Assembly: GCA_035506135.1 (NCBI GenBank)
Contig: DATJPY010000105.1
Coordinates: forward strand, 17,206-81,205
DNA length: 64,000 nt
From: DATJPY01 sp035506135
Lineage (GTDB): Bacteria; Myxococcota_A; UBA9160; PR03
Direction of reading: 5' to 3'
The notes below the pieces were generated by a model, which was not told where the DNA came from, ran no database searches, and saw nothing but the letters and a program-made list of their open reading frames with translations. Position numbers and translations under genes: made by a program. Position 1 is the first letter of the stretch. Each line of letters starts with the position of its first letter. Below are positions 49,472 through 58,210 of the stretch, in pieces.

Positions 49472-49532
49472 CCGCAAGCGCCGCCTCGGGCGGCGCGCGC
49501 AGCGAGGCGAAGTCCGCGGCGCCGAGCGAAGT
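49472..49532 (-). repeat. Dispersed intergenic repeat, copy B (inverted)
   Basis: Reads as copy A (21094-21142) on the minus strand: ACTTCGCTCGG, CTTCGCCTCGCTGCGCGCG, a hairpin and GCTTGCGG. Here the hairpin stem is GCGCCGCC-loop-GGCGGCGC, 8 bp, instead of GCGCCC/GGGCGC. Both arms changed together. It lies between the fmdB-like gene and the folD promoter. Confidence 0.75.
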
Positions 49533-49540
49533 TCATCAGT

Positions 49541-49549
49541 TGGTATACT
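49541..49549 (+). promoter_or_regulatory. Extended -10 promoter of the folD-gcv operon
   Basis: TGGTATACT (TGN plus TATACT at 49544-49549) lies 22 bases before the folD ATG, with GGAGG as ribosome site between. The context TATACTGCG is shared with the candidate gspC promoter. A -35 match is not clear, as expected for extended -10 promoters. Confidence 0.5.
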
Positions 49550-49570
49550 GCGGCCTCTCACGGAGGCCTG

Positions 49571-50446
49571 ATGAGCTCCCCCCCGCGCGACACCGTGATC
49601 GTGGACGGCAAGGCGCTCGCGACGGAGCTCCGGAGCGAGATCGCCGCCGAGGTTGCCGCGATCACGGCCACGGGTGCGCGCCCGCCCTGCCTGGCGGTCG
49701 TGCTGGTCGGCGACAACCCGGCGAGCCTCTCCTACATCAAGGGCAAGCAGCGCGCGTGTGAGCGCGCCGGAATCGGCTCGCGCGAGATCCACCTGCCCGC
49801 CGCCACGAGCGAGCGCGAGGTGCTGGCGCGGGTCGAGGCACTGAACCGCGATCCCGACGTCGACGGCATCCTCGTCCAGCTCCCGCTGCCGAAGCCGCTC
49901 CGCGCGGGGGTGGTGACCGAGGCGGTCGATCCGGCGAAGGACGTCGACGGCCTGCACACCCAGAACGCGGGCCGGCTGCTGGCGGGCCTGCCAGGCCTGC
50001 GTCCCTGCACGCCGCTCGGCATCCTCGAGGTGCTCGACCGCCAGCGCGTGCCGCTCGAGGGCGCGAACGCCGTGGTGATCGGGCGGAGCGCGCTCGTCGG
50101 CAAGCCGGTGGCCCTGCTCCTCCTCGAGCGCCACGCCACGGTGACGATGTGCCACTCGCGCACGCGCGACCTCGCCGCCCGCGTGCGCGAGGCCGACGTC
50201 CTGGTGGCGTGCGCGGGGAGCCCGCTGCTGGTGAAGGGCGACTGGATCCAGCCCGGCGCCGCGGTCATCGACCTGGGCGTCAACGTGATCGACGGCCGAC
50301 AGGTGGGCGACGTCGACTTCGACGCCGCGCTCGGGATCGCCGGCCTGATCACGCCGTCGCGGGGCGGTGTCGGGCCGCTCACCATCACGATGCTGCTCCG
50401 CAACACGCTGGAGGCATACCGCGCGCGACGGCGGCCGGCGGCGTGA
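49571..50446 (+). CDS. folD: Bifunctional methylenetetrahydrofolate dehydrogenase/cyclohydrolase
   Basis: Oxidises and opens 5,10-methylenetetrahydrofolate to 10-formyl-tetrahydrofolate. The 291-residue protein has LAVVLVGDNPASLSYIKGKQRACE, LVQLPLPKPL (active-site loop), DVDGLHTQNAGRLL, PCTPLGILEVL and VIGRSALVGKPVALLLLERHATVTMCHSRT. ATG 49571 has GGAGG. It is co-transcribed with the glycine cleavage genes, which generate methylene-THF. Confidence 0.97.
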   Translation: MSSPPRDTVIVDGKALATELRSEIAAEVAAITATGARPPCLAVVLVGDNPASLSYIKGKQRACERAGIGSREIHLPAATSEREVLARVEALNRDPDVDGILVQLPLPKPLRAGVVTEAVDPAKDVDGLHTQNAGRLLAGLPGLRPCTPLGILEVLDRQRVPLEGANAVVIGRSALVGKPVALLLLERHATVTMCHSRTRDLAARVREADVLVACAGSPLLVKGDWIQPGAAVIDLGVNVIDGRQVGDVDFDAALGIAGLITPSRGGVGPLTITMLLRNTLEAYRARRRPAA

Positions 50447-51525
50447 GCAGTCTCCGCCGCACGCCCCTCTTCGCGCTGCACCGGGCGCTGGGCGCGCGGC
50501 TCGTGCCCTTCGCGGGCTTCGAGATGCCGGTGCAGTACCGCTCGATCCTCGAGGAGCACGCCGCGGTGCGCAACGCGGCGGGTCTCTTCGACGTCTCGCA
50601 CATGGGCCAGATCCACCTCGAGGGCCCCGGCGCGGTGTCGAGCGCCGAGTGGCTGCTCTCGTGCCCGGTCGCCTCGCTCCACCCGGGTCGGGTCCGCTAC
50701 GGGATGCTCTGCAACGAGACGGGCGGCGTGGTGGACGACGTCACGGTCTACCGCCTCGCCGAGGACCGGCTCTTCCTGTGCGTGAACGCGGCGAACGTCG
50801 AGAAGGACTACCGCTGGATCGTGCGGAACGCGGGCCCCGACACGCGCGTCGAGGATCGCAGCGCGCGCTCCGCCCTGCTGGCGCTGCAGGGACCTGCGAG
50901 CGCGGCGGTGCTGGCGCGCGTCTGCGAGCTGCCCACCGCGAGCATGAAGCGCTTCGCGTTCGTCGAGGGCGCCGTGGCGGGCGCGCGCGCGCTGGTCTCG
51001 CGCACGGGCTACACGGGGTCGGACGGCTTCGAGATCTATCTCGCGGCCGGCGACGCCGCCGGCGTGTTCGAGGCGCTGCTCGCCGCCGGGCGCGAGTCCG
51101 GCCTGCAGCCGGCCGGCCTCGGCGCCCGCGACACGCTGCGCCTCGAGGCGGCGCTCCCGCTCTACGGCCAGGAGCTCGACGACACCACCTCGCCGCGGGA
51201 GGCCGGGCTCGATCGCTTCGTGAAGCCGGGCGGATTCCTCGGCGCCGAGGCGATCGCCCGGCGCCACGCCGCTGGTGACCCGCGCGCCCTGGCCGGCTTC
51301 GTGCTCGAGGGCCGGGGCGTGGCGCGCGCCGGCTACGGCATCCTGCACGACGGCCGCGCCGTCGGCGTCGCGACCTCCGGCGCACCGTCGCCGACGCTCG
51401 GAAAATCGATCGGGCTCGGCTACGTTCCGCCGGCCCTTGCGGTCCCCGGCACGCGCATCGGGATCGCGATCCGGGACCGGGCGGTGCCGGCGTCGATCGC
51501 GTCGACCCCCTTCGTGAAGCGTTGA
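50443..51525 (+). CDS. gcvT: Glycine cleavage system T protein (aminomethyltransferase)
   Basis: Transfers the aminomethyl carbon from the H protein to tetrahydrofolate, yielding methylene-THF. The 360-residue protein shows PLFALHRALGARLVPFAGFEMPVQY, VSHMGQIHLEGPGA, LCVNAANVEKDYRWIV and TGYTGSDGFEIYL, with the C-terminal barrel (GIAIRDRAVPASIASTPFVKR). GTG 50443 overlaps folD (GTGA). Confidence 0.96.
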   Translation: MSSLRRTPLFALHRALGARLVPFAGFEMPVQYRSILEEHAAVRNAAGLFDVSHMGQIHLEGPGAVSSAEWLLSCPVASLHPGRVRYGMLCNETGGVVDDVTVYRLAEDRLFLCVNAANVEKDYRWIVRNAGPDTRVEDRSARSALLALQGPASAAVLARVCELPTASMKRFAFVEGAVAGARALVSRTGYTGSDGFEIYLAAGDAAGVFEALLAAGRESGLQPAGLGARDTLRLEAALPLYGQELDDTTSPREAGLDRFVKPGGFLGAEAIARRHAAGDPRALAGFVLEGRGVARAGYGILHDGRAVGVATSGAPSPTLGKSIGLGYVPPALAVPGTRIGIAIRDRAVPASIASTPFVKR

Positions 51526-51571
51526 CCCTCGCGCGTCGGATCGCCGTCCGCGCCGGTAGAGGAGGGAGTCC

Positions 51572-51973
51572 TTGGCGGAATACGAGATCCCGAACGACCT
51601 CCGCTACACGCTCGAGGACGAGTGGGTCCGCGTCGAGGGAGAGCGCGTGACGGTGGGCGTCACCGACTTCGCGCAGCAGCAGCTCGGCGACATCGTCTTC
51701 GTCGAGCTCCCCGAGGTGGGGAGCTCCATCGAGCGCGGCGAGCCCTTCGGCGTGATCGAGTCGGTGAAGGCGGTCTCCGACCTGTACGCGCCGGTCTCCG
51801 GCGAGGTGGTCGAGGTGAATGCGGAGCTCAGCGACCACCCCGATCACGTGAACGGGGACTGCTACGGCGACGGCTGGATGATCGCGATCGCCCTCACCGA
51901 TCCCGGCGAGCCGGAGGGCCTGCTCGACGCCGCGCGCTACCGGAAGCACGTCGAGGAACGCAGTCGAGAGTGA
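51572..51973 (+). CDS. gcvH: Glycine cleavage system H protein
   Basis: Lipoyl carrier of the glycine cleavage complex, 133 residues. TTG 51572 has GAGGAGGG upstream. The lipoylation site is Lys in PFGVIESVKAVSDLYAP. Other motifs are YTLEDEWVRVEGERVTVGVTDFAQQQLGDIVFVELPE and GYGDGWMIAI. Lies between gcvT and gcvPA, as expected. Confidence 0.97.
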   Translation: MAEYEIPNDLRYTLEDEWVRVEGERVTVGVTDFAQQQLGDIVFVELPEVGSSIERGEPFGVIESVKAVSDLYAPVSGEVVEVNAELSDHPDHVNGDCYGDGWMIAIALTDPGEPEGLLDAARYRKHVEERSRE

Positions 51974-53301
51974 CCGGCGACCGCCCCCGCTACATCCCGC
52001 ACACCGAGGCCGACGTCCGCCACATGCTCGACGTGATCGGGGTATCCGATCTCGACGCGCTGTTCGCGTGCGTCCCCGAGAAGCTGCGGCTCGCGCGCGC
52101 GCTCGACCTGCCGCGCGCCGCGAGCGAGCAGGAGGTGGTAGCCGAGCTGTCGCGCCTGGCGGCTCGCAACGCCAGCAGCGAGAGCCACGACTGGTTCCTC
52201 GGCGCTGGCACCTACGCGCACTACGTCCCGGCCGCCGTCTCTGCCCTCGCCTCCCGCGCCGAGTTCTTGACCGCGTACACACCCTATCAGCCGGAGATCA
52301 GCCAGGGCACGCTGCAGACCATCTTCGAGTGGCAGACGATGGTGTGCGCGCTCACCGGGATGGAGGTGTCGAACGCGTCGCTCTACGACGGCGCGTCGGC
52401 GACCGCGGAGGCGGTGCTGATGGCGATGCGCATCACGCGCCGGTCGCGGGTGGTGGTCGCTCCCGGGCTGCATCCGCACTACGCGGACGTGCTGCGCTGC
52501 TATCTGCGGGCGCTCGACGTCGAGATCGCGATGGCCGATGCCGGGCTCGAGGCCGCCGTCGACGACCGCACGGCGTGCCTGGTGGTGCAGCAGCCCGCCT
52601 TCCTCGGCACCGTCTCCGACCTGCGCGCGGCGGCGGCCGCGGCGCACGCCCGCGGCGCGCTGCTGATCTCGGTCACTGCCGAGGCCCTCTCGCTCGCGCT
52701 CCTGCGCGCGCCGGGCGAGCTCGGCGCCGACATCGCCTGCGGCGAGGCGCAGAGCTTCGGCGTGCCGATGAGCCTCGGCGGCCCCGCGCTCGGCTTCCTC
52801 GCCTGCCGCGAGCGCTTCGTGCGCCAGATGCCGGGGCGCCTGTGCGGGCAGACCGAGGACGCGCAGGGACGGCGCGGCTTCGTGCTGACGCTCTCCACGC
52901 GCGAGCAGCACATCCGCCGCGAGAAGGCGACGTCGAACATCTGCACCAACCAGGGGCTCTGCCTGCTGCTCGCGACGATCTACCTCTCGCTGCTCGGGCG
53001 CGTCGGGCTGCGCCGGCTGGCGCGGATCAACTACGCCAAGGCCGAGCACGCCAAGGCGCGGGTGCGCGAGACCCGAGGCCTGCGCCTCCCGCTCGCGGCG
53101 CCGACCTTCAACGAGTTCGCCGTCGGCGTGCCGGATTCGGGTGCGGCCGCGCTCGCGCGGGCGGAGGCGGCCGGCATCGTGGGCGGGCTCGATCTCGCCG
53201 ACTACGCGCCGGAGCTCGGGCCCGCGGTGCTGGTCTGCACCACCGAGCTCGCGAGCCGCGCGGCGATCGATCGCCTCGTCGCCGCGCTGGCAAATCGATG
53301 A
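51970..53301 (+). CDS. gcvPA: Glycine dehydrogenase (decarboxylating) subunit 1
   Basis: N-terminal half of the split P protein, 443 residues, that decarboxylates glycine. Motifs are YIPHTEADVRHMLDVIGVSD, FLGAGTYAHYVPAAV, AYTPYQPEISQGTLQTIFEWQ and SNICTNQGLCLLLATIYLSLLG. GTG 51970 overlaps gcvH (GTGA). The split PA/PB form is typical of many bacteria outside enterics. Confidence 0.96.
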   Translation: MTGDRPRYIPHTEADVRHMLDVIGVSDLDALFACVPEKLRLARALDLPRAASEQEVVAELSRLAARNASSESHDWFLGAGTYAHYVPAAVSALASRAEFLTAYTPYQPEISQGTLQTIFEWQTMVCALTGMEVSNASLYDGASATAEAVLMAMRITRRSRVVVAPGLHPHYADVLRCYLRALDVEIAMADAGLEAAVDDRTACLVVQQPAFLGTVSDLRAAAAAAHARGALLISVTAEALSLALLRAPGELGADIACGEAQSFGVPMSLGGPALGFLACRERFVRQMPGRLCGQTEDAQGRRGFVLTLSTREQHIRREKATSNICTNQGLCLLLATIYLSLLGRVGLRRLARINYAKAEHAKARVRETRGLRLPLAAPTFNEFAVGVPDSGAAALARAEAAGIVGGLDLADYAPELGPAVLVCTTELASRAAIDRLVAALANR

Positions 53302-54836
53302 GCGACGCGAAGACGCCCGCGGATGGACCCGAGGCGATCGGCTTCGCGACCCGCGGCCTCGCGTGGGAGGAGCCGCTCTCGTTCGAGCGGAGCGTGCCGG
53401 GGCGGGTCGGCTACTCGCTCCCCGACCTCGACGTACCCGAGGCCGATCCGGCCTCCGCGCTGGGTGCCGACGCCGTGCGCGAGGACCTGCCCGGCCTGCC
53501 GGAGCTCTCCGAGGTCGACGTAGTGCGCCACTTCACCCGCCTCTCCACCTGGAACGCGGCGGTCGACCTCGGCCTCTACCCGCTCGGCTCGTGCACGATG
53601 AAGTACAACCCGAAGGTGAACGAGCAGGTGGCACGCCTGCCCGGCTTCGCGGGGGCGCATCCGCTGCAGCCGCCGGCACTTGCGCAGGGCTTCCTCGAGC
53701 TGGTCTGGAAGCTCGAGCGCCAGCTCGCCGAGATCAGCGGCATGGACCGCGTGAGCCTCCAGCCGGCGGCCGGGGCGCAGGGGGAGCTGGCCGGCATCAT
53801 GATGGTGCGCGCCCATCACGAGCATCGCGGCGAGCGCCGGTCGCGCGTGCTGGTGCCGGACTCCGCGCACGGCACCAATCCCGCGAGCGCCGCTCTCAAC
53901 GGCTACTCGGTCACCACCGTCACCAGCGGCCGCGACGGCGTGCTGCACCCCGACGCGGTGGCGGCCGCGATGGGCCCGGACGTGGCCGCGCTCATGATCA
54001 CCAACCCCAATACGCTCGGCCTCTTCGAGCCGCACATCGCCGAGATCTGCGAGATCGTGCACCGCGGCGGCGGCCTGGTGTACGGCGACGGCGCCAACCT
54101 GAACGCGCTGCTCGGGATCGCGCGCCCGGGCGATCTCGGCATCGACGTGATGCACTTCAACCTGCACAAGACGTTCTCGACGCCGCACGGCGGCGGCGGT
54201 CCCGGCTCGGGGCCGGTCGGCGTCGTGAACGCGCTCGCGCCCTACCTGCCGGTGCCGATGGTGCGCAAGCTCGAGGGCAGCGAGGGCCGCGGCTACGCGC
54301 TGGACTACGAGTTCCCGCACTCGATCGGCCGCCTGCACGCGAACTTCGGCAATGTCGGCATGCTGGTGCGCGCCTACGCCTACGTGCGCTCGCTCGGTCC
54401 CGACGGCCTCCGCGCCTGCGCCGAGATGGCGGTGCTGAACGCCAACTACCTGCTGGCCCGGCTGCGCGATCGTTGGCACGTGCCGTACGACCGCCCGGTG
54501 ATGCACGAGTGCGTCCTGTCGGACAAGGCGCTCGAGCCCACCGGCGTCACCACGCTCGACGTCGCCAAGCGGCTGATCGACTACGGATACCACCCGCCCA
54601 CGGTCTACTTCCCGCTGATCGTCCACGGCGCGCTGATGATCGAGCCGACCGAGAGCGAGCCGCTCGAGGGCCTCGACCGCTTCGTCGCGGCGCTCGCCGC
54701 GATCGCCGACGAGGCGGAGCACGACCCCGAGCGCGTGCGCGGAGCGCCGCATCGCACCCGGCGGGGCCGCCTCGACGAGACGCGCGCGGCGCGCAGACCC
54801 GTGCTCCGATGGCAGCCCGACGCCGCGTCCTCCTGA
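53298..54836 (+). CDS. gcvPB: Glycine dehydrogenase (decarboxylating) subunit 2
   Basis: PLP-containing half of the split P protein, 512 residues. YPLGSCTMKYNPKVNE, SLQPAAGAQGELAGI, DSAHGTNPASAALNGY, and the PLP lysine motif NLHKTFSTPHGGGGPGSG are present. The last 25 residues are Arg-rich. ATG 53298 overlaps the PA stop (ATGA). The stop lies 28 bases inside the next gene. Confidence 0.96.
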   Translation: MSDAKTPADGPEAIGFATRGLAWEEPLSFERSVPGRVGYSLPDLDVPEADPASALGADAVREDLPGLPELSEVDVVRHFTRLSTWNAAVDLGLYPLGSCTMKYNPKVNEQVARLPGFAGAHPLQPPALAQGFLELVWKLERQLAEISGMDRVSLQPAAGAQGELAGIMMVRAHHEHRGERRSRVLVPDSAHGTNPASAALNGYSVTTVTSGRDGVLHPDAVAAAMGPDVAALMITNPNTLGLFEPHIAEICEIVHRGGGLVYGDGANLNALLGIARPGDLGIDVMHFNLHKTFSTPHGGGGPGSGPVGVVNALAPYLPVPMVRKLEGSEGRGYALDYEFPHSIGRLHANFGNVGMLVRAYAYVRSLGPDGLRACAEMAVLNANYLLARLRDRWHVPYDRPVMHECVLSDKALEPTGVTTLDVAKRLIDYGYHPPTVYFPLIVHGALMIEPTESEPLEGLDRFVAALAAIADEAEHDPERVRGAPHRTRRGRLDETRAARRPVLRWQPDAASS

Positions 54837-56374
54837 CGCTCGCCGCGCTGCTGTCCGCGGCCTGCGTGCAGGACGACGGACGGCGGTTCGACCCCATCCC
54901 CGGACACCAGCGCATGTCGGCCGAGAGCCAGCGCGAGCTCGGCTGGGACGCGGACCGCGAGATCCTGAAGGCGCTGCCGATGATCCACGACGTGCTCGTG
55001 CTGGAGTTCGTCGACGACCTGGGCCAGCTCCTGGTCGAGCACCTGGGAGAGCAGCCCTTCGAGTACCGCTTCCGCGTGCTCGTGAACCCCGAGCTCAACG
55101 CCTTCGCCGTGCCCGGCGGCTACGTCTACTTCCACAGCGGCACGCTGCTCGGCGCCGGAGACGTCGAGGAGCTCGCCGGCGTGATGGCACACGAGCTCGG
55201 CCACGTGAAGGGCGAGCACCAGGCGCGCATGGCGCAGGACGCCGCGATCCCGAGCCTGCTCGCGAGCCTGGCCGGCATCGCCGCCTCCGCCGCCACCCGG
55301 AGCGCGGCGCCGATGATCGCGGCCCAGGGCGCGAACGTCGCGCTCCAGCTCCAGTACACGCGGCAGTACGAGAGCGAGGCCGACAATCTCGCGACCGTCT
55401 TCATGACCCGCGCCGGCTACAGCCCCGAGGGCCTCGTCCGCTTCTTCGAGCGGATCCAGCTCGAGGAGCGGCGCGGCCCGAAGGACAGCGTCCCGGCCTA
55501 CCTCTACTCCCACCCCGGCGTCGACGAGCGGATCGACGTGGTGAAGCAGCTCGCCACGAGCCTTCATCCAGTCGCCGCGCGGCCCGACCTCGACGCGCGC
55601 TTCGCCGCGATGCAGGGGCGCCTGGCCTGGTGCATCGACAACCAGCGCGCGAGCTGGTCGTACGTCGAGAGCTACGACCGCACCGCCACCGATCCGCTGC
55701 TCGCGGCGGCCGCACAGGCGCGCGCGGCCGAGCATCCCGATCAGGCGCTCGCGGCGCTCGAGCGCGCCGAGCGCCTCGAGCCCAACGACCCGCGCGTGGC
55801 CTTCGCGCGCGGCGAGATCTACGCGGCCGAGGGCCGCCTCGACGACGCCATCGCGTCCTACCGGCGCGCGGTCGCGCTCGACCCCAACCAGGCGGCCGTC
55901 CTGTTCGCGCTGGCGCGGGCGTACAAGGCGGCGGGCAATCGGCACAAGGCGGTGTTCTTCTTCGAGCAGGCGAGCTGGCGCGCGGGCGAGAAGGGCCCCC
56001 TGCGCGGGCTGGCCGACGGCGAGATCGAGCGCGGCGTGTTCCCGCTGGTCGAGTCGTCCGGCTTCGCCGACGGCGGGTCGGCCGACGGCGCGGCGACGGT
56101 GGCCGGCGCGCCGCGCACCGAGTTCGCGGCCGGCGATCCGCGCATCGCCTGGTGGGCGAAGCTCGGGAGCCACTGGCTCAAGTACAGCGACTACTTCAAG
56201 GTGCGCTGGGTCGATCCCAGCGGCACCGTCGGCGAGGCGGCGAAGCCGCAGCATCCGAAGCGGGCGAACCTCGCTGCCGTGCGAGACGCGCCGCTCGCGC
56301 CGGGAACCTGGCGCGTCGAACTCGTCCTCTCTGACCAGGTCGTCTACGAGGAGCGCATCGAGGTCAAGCCCTAG
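54809..56374 (+). CDS. M48 family metalloprotease with TPR domain (BepA-like)
   Basis: Predicted periplasmic lipoprotein zinc protease, 521 residues. The signal LLTLAALLSAACVQ has a lipobox-like cysteine. Protease motifs are FAVPGGYVYFHSGTL, the zinc site VMAHELGHVKGEH and the third-ligand region QYESEADNLATVFMTRAGYSP. TPR helices follow at about residues 300-400 (AALERAERLEPNDPRVAFARG, DAIASYRRAVALDPNQAAVL). The C-terminal region is an added beta domain (TWRVELVLSDQVVYEE). ATG 54809 overlaps gcvPB by 28 bases. It resembles outer-membrane quality-control proteases such as BepA. Confidence 0.9.
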   Translation: MAARRRVLLTLAALLSAACVQDDGRRFDPIPGHQRMSAESQRELGWDADREILKALPMIHDVLVLEFVDDLGQLLVEHLGEQPFEYRFRVLVNPELNAFAVPGGYVYFHSGTLLGAGDVEELAGVMAHELGHVKGEHQARMAQDAAIPSLLASLAGIAASAATRSAAPMIAAQGANVALQLQYTRQYESEADNLATVFMTRAGYSPEGLVRFFERIQLEERRGPKDSVPAYLYSHPGVDERIDVVKQLATSLHPVAARPDLDARFAAMQGRLAWCIDNQRASWSYVESYDRTATDPLLAAAAQARAAEHPDQALAALERAERLEPNDPRVAFARGEIYAAEGRLDDAIASYRRAVALDPNQAAVLFALARAYKAAGNRHKAVFFFEQASWRAGEKGPLRGLADGEIERGVFPLVESSGFADGGSADGAATVAGAPRTEFAAGDPRIAWWAKLGSHWLKYSDYFKVRWVDPSGTVGEAAKPQHPKRANLAAVRDAPLAPGTWRVELVLSDQVVYEERIEVKP

Positions 56375-56381
56375 CGCCCTC

Positions 56382-57263
56382 CTAGTCCCGCTCCTCGACG
56401 CGCTTGCGCGCGACCTCCGCCCACGCTCCCGTCGGCGCGCACTGGAGATAGCGGCGCCAGTGGTCGCGGGCGCGGCGGCGGAGGCCGAGCTTCTCGTAGA
56501 GCAGGGCGGTGGAGAGCTGCGCGTCGCCGCGCAGCGGATCGACGCGCAGCGCCGCCTTGTAGTGGGCGAGCGCGGCCTCGTTGCGGCCCTGCTCCTCGAA
56601 CAGGCTCGCGAGGTTCAGGTTCGCCTCGACGTGCTTCGGATCACACGCGAGCGCCCGCCGGTAGCAGGCCGCCGCCTCCTCGGGCCGCTCCTGCTGGTGG
56701 TAGATGGTGCCGAGGTTGCAGTGCGCGTCGGCGAAGTCGGGGTCGGCCTCGATGGCGCGCCTATAGGCCTCGATCGCCGCGTCGAAGCGGTCCGGCCGCG
56801 TGTCGAGCCGGCAGCCCTGCTCGAACCACTCGAGCGCCGTCTCCGGATCGGGCGACGCCGCGCCGTCCCGGCGCGGCGCCAGCAGCGCCACGTCGTCGGG
56901 CCGCTCGGGCGCCAGCGCGAAGTCGATCACCATCTGCCCGGACGGCTCGAAGAGCGCGCCGCCGTGTCGCACCACGACGCGATCGGATCCCTCCAGCCAG
57001 ACACGCAGCGAGGTCACCGGCTCGTCGACCTCGGGGATGCGCTCGCGCACCGCCTCCACGCTGCGGCGGATCCGCCGGAGCGGCACGCCGTGCTCGAGCA
57101 GCACCAGGATCGCCTTGATGCAGACGAGATCGCGAAAGCCGAACGCCGGCCGCTCCTCGGCGAGCGCCGTCGGCCGCACCAGTGCGCTGCGCTCCCACTG
57201 GCGCAGCCTCGCGGGCGAGATCCCAAAGAGGCGGGAGGCGTCGCGCAGCGAGTAGGCGGTCAC
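56382..57263 (-). CDS. MerR-type regulator with TPR domain
   Basis: Transcription regulator of 293 residues, divergent from the HPF-like gene. Residues 1-70 form a MerR winged helix (YSLRDASRLFGISPARLRQWE, RDLVCIKAILVLLEHGVPLRRI). From about 140 a TPR array follows (WFEQGCRLDTRPDRFDAAIE, AYRRAIEADPDFADAHCNLG, ALAHYKAALRVDPLRGDAQL). The middle contains a beta-rich segment. The GTG at 57263 lies 25 bases from a perfect inverted repeat, a plausible operator. Confidence 0.87.
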   Translation of the reverse strand: MTAYSLRDASRLFGISPARLRQWERSALVRPTALAEERPAFGFRDLVCIKAILVLLEHGVPLRRIRRSVEAVRERIPEVDEPVTSLRVWLEGSDRVVVRHGGALFEPSGQMVIDFALAPERPDDVALLAPRRDGAASPDPETALEWFEQGCRLDTRPDRFDAAIEAYRRAIEADPDFADAHCNLGTIYHQQERPEEAAACYRRALACDPKHVEANLNLASLFEEQGRNEAALAHYKAALRVDPLRGDAQLSTALLYEKLGLRRRARDHWRRYLQCAPTGAWAEVARKRVEERD

Positions 57264-57288
57264 GGCGACCCAGTGTACGCCGGGTTAG

Positions 57289-57318
57289 AATGGAACGTCG
57301 ACGAAACGACGTTCCATT
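57289..57318. promoter_or_regulatory. Perfect 12-bp inverted repeat between MerR-TPR and HPF-like genes
   Basis: Arms AATGGAACGTCG (57289-57300) and CGACGTTCCATT (57307-57318) around a 6-base centre. A TAGAAT -10-like box (57286-57291) overlaps the left arm. It sits directly upstream of the hpf-like ribosome site. It fits a dyad operator for the divergent MerR-type regulator or a leader hairpin. Confidence 0.6.
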
Positions 57319-57332
57319 CCGAGGAGGTGCGA

Positions 57333-57713
57333 ATGCCCGGCGTGCTCCAGGACCCGCGCGTCGTCGTCAGCTTCAAGGATCTCGAGACCGACGAGACGCT
57401 GCGAGAGAGCGTCGAGAAGCGCTGCCGCGCGCTCGCGGCCGAATTTCCGCGCAGCGCCCGCTACGAGATCACCATCTCGCCGGACGGCGCGGGCCACGTC
57501 ACCCACGCGCGCGTGAGCGGCGGCCCGATCCACATCGATACCCACGCCCGCGCCATCGAGATGAGCCTCGCGGCCGACCGCGCGCTCGGGAAGGTCGCTC
57601 ACCAGCTCCGCCGGCTCCACGACAAGCGCGTCTTCGCGCGCCGCCGCGCCGCGAAGAAGGCGAATCCGAAGCGGGGCGCGAGGAAGAAAGCGGCCCGCAA
57701 ACCGAGGACGTGA
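57333..57713 (+). CDS. HPF/RaiA-like ribosome-associated protein
   Basis: A 126-residue protein with the beta-alpha-beta fold of hibernation factors: VVVSFKDLETDETLRESVEKRC, YEITISPDGAGHVTHARVS, EMSLAADRALGKVAHQLRRL. The sequence is divergent from standard HPF. The C-terminus is strongly basic (RRRAAKKANPKRGARKKAA). ATG 57333 has GAGGAGG. The gene faces a MerR-TPR regulator and a perfect inverted repeat. Confidence 0.75.
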   Translation: MPGVLQDPRVVVSFKDLETDETLRESVEKRCRALAAEFPRSARYEITISPDGAGHVTHARVSGGPIHIDTHARAIEMSLAADRALGKVAHQLRRLHDKRVFARRRAAKKANPKRGARKKAARKPRT

Positions 57714-57783
57714 GGCGCCGCGAGCGCGCCATCACCGGGCGACGAACGAGCTGATAGCATCCAGGGAATCGAGGAGGACCCCC

Positions 57784-58191
57784 ATGAAGATCGAAGGTGG
57801 TTGCTACTGCCGCGCGCTGCGATTCTCGGCCAGCGGAGATCCGCTGTTCAAGGGACAGTGCCACTGCCGCGAGTGCCAGTACATCTCGGGCGGAGAGCCC
57901 AACGTCGTGATGGGCATGCCGGCGGCCGGCTTCTCCTACACGAAGGGCTCACCGAAGGGCTTCCAGCGCAAGGACCTCGACAAGCCCGTGACGCGCGAGT
58001 TCTGTCCGGAGTGCGGGACGCACATCCTGACGCGGGCGCCCGGCCTGCCCGGAGCCGTGCTGCTCAAGGTCGGGACGTTCGACGATCCGAAGGTGTTCGG
58101 CGCTCCGCAGATGGCGATCTTCACGATCGACAAGCAGAGCTTCCACCACGTGCCGCAGGGCATCCCGGCGTTCGAGCGCATGCCGGGCTGA
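57784..58191 (+). CDS. GFA-family (glutathione-dependent formaldehyde-activating enzyme-like) protein
   Basis: Zinc-binding CENP-V/GFA domain protein, 135 residues. The pattern GGCYCRALRF, GQCHCRECQY and EFCPECGTHILTRA supplies the zinc cysteines. ATG 57784 has GAGGA upstream. The family binds glutathione or acts on thiol adducts; the substrate here is not determined. Confidence 0.92.
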   Translation: MKIEGGCYCRALRFSASGDPLFKGQCHCRECQYISGGEPNVVMGMPAAGFSYTKGSPKGFQRKDLDKPVTREFCPECGTHILTRAPGLPGAVLLKVGTFDDPKVFGAPQMAIFTIDKQSFHHVPQGIPAFERMPG

Positions 58192-58210
58192 ACGGAGCGG
58201 CCGGCCCGCC

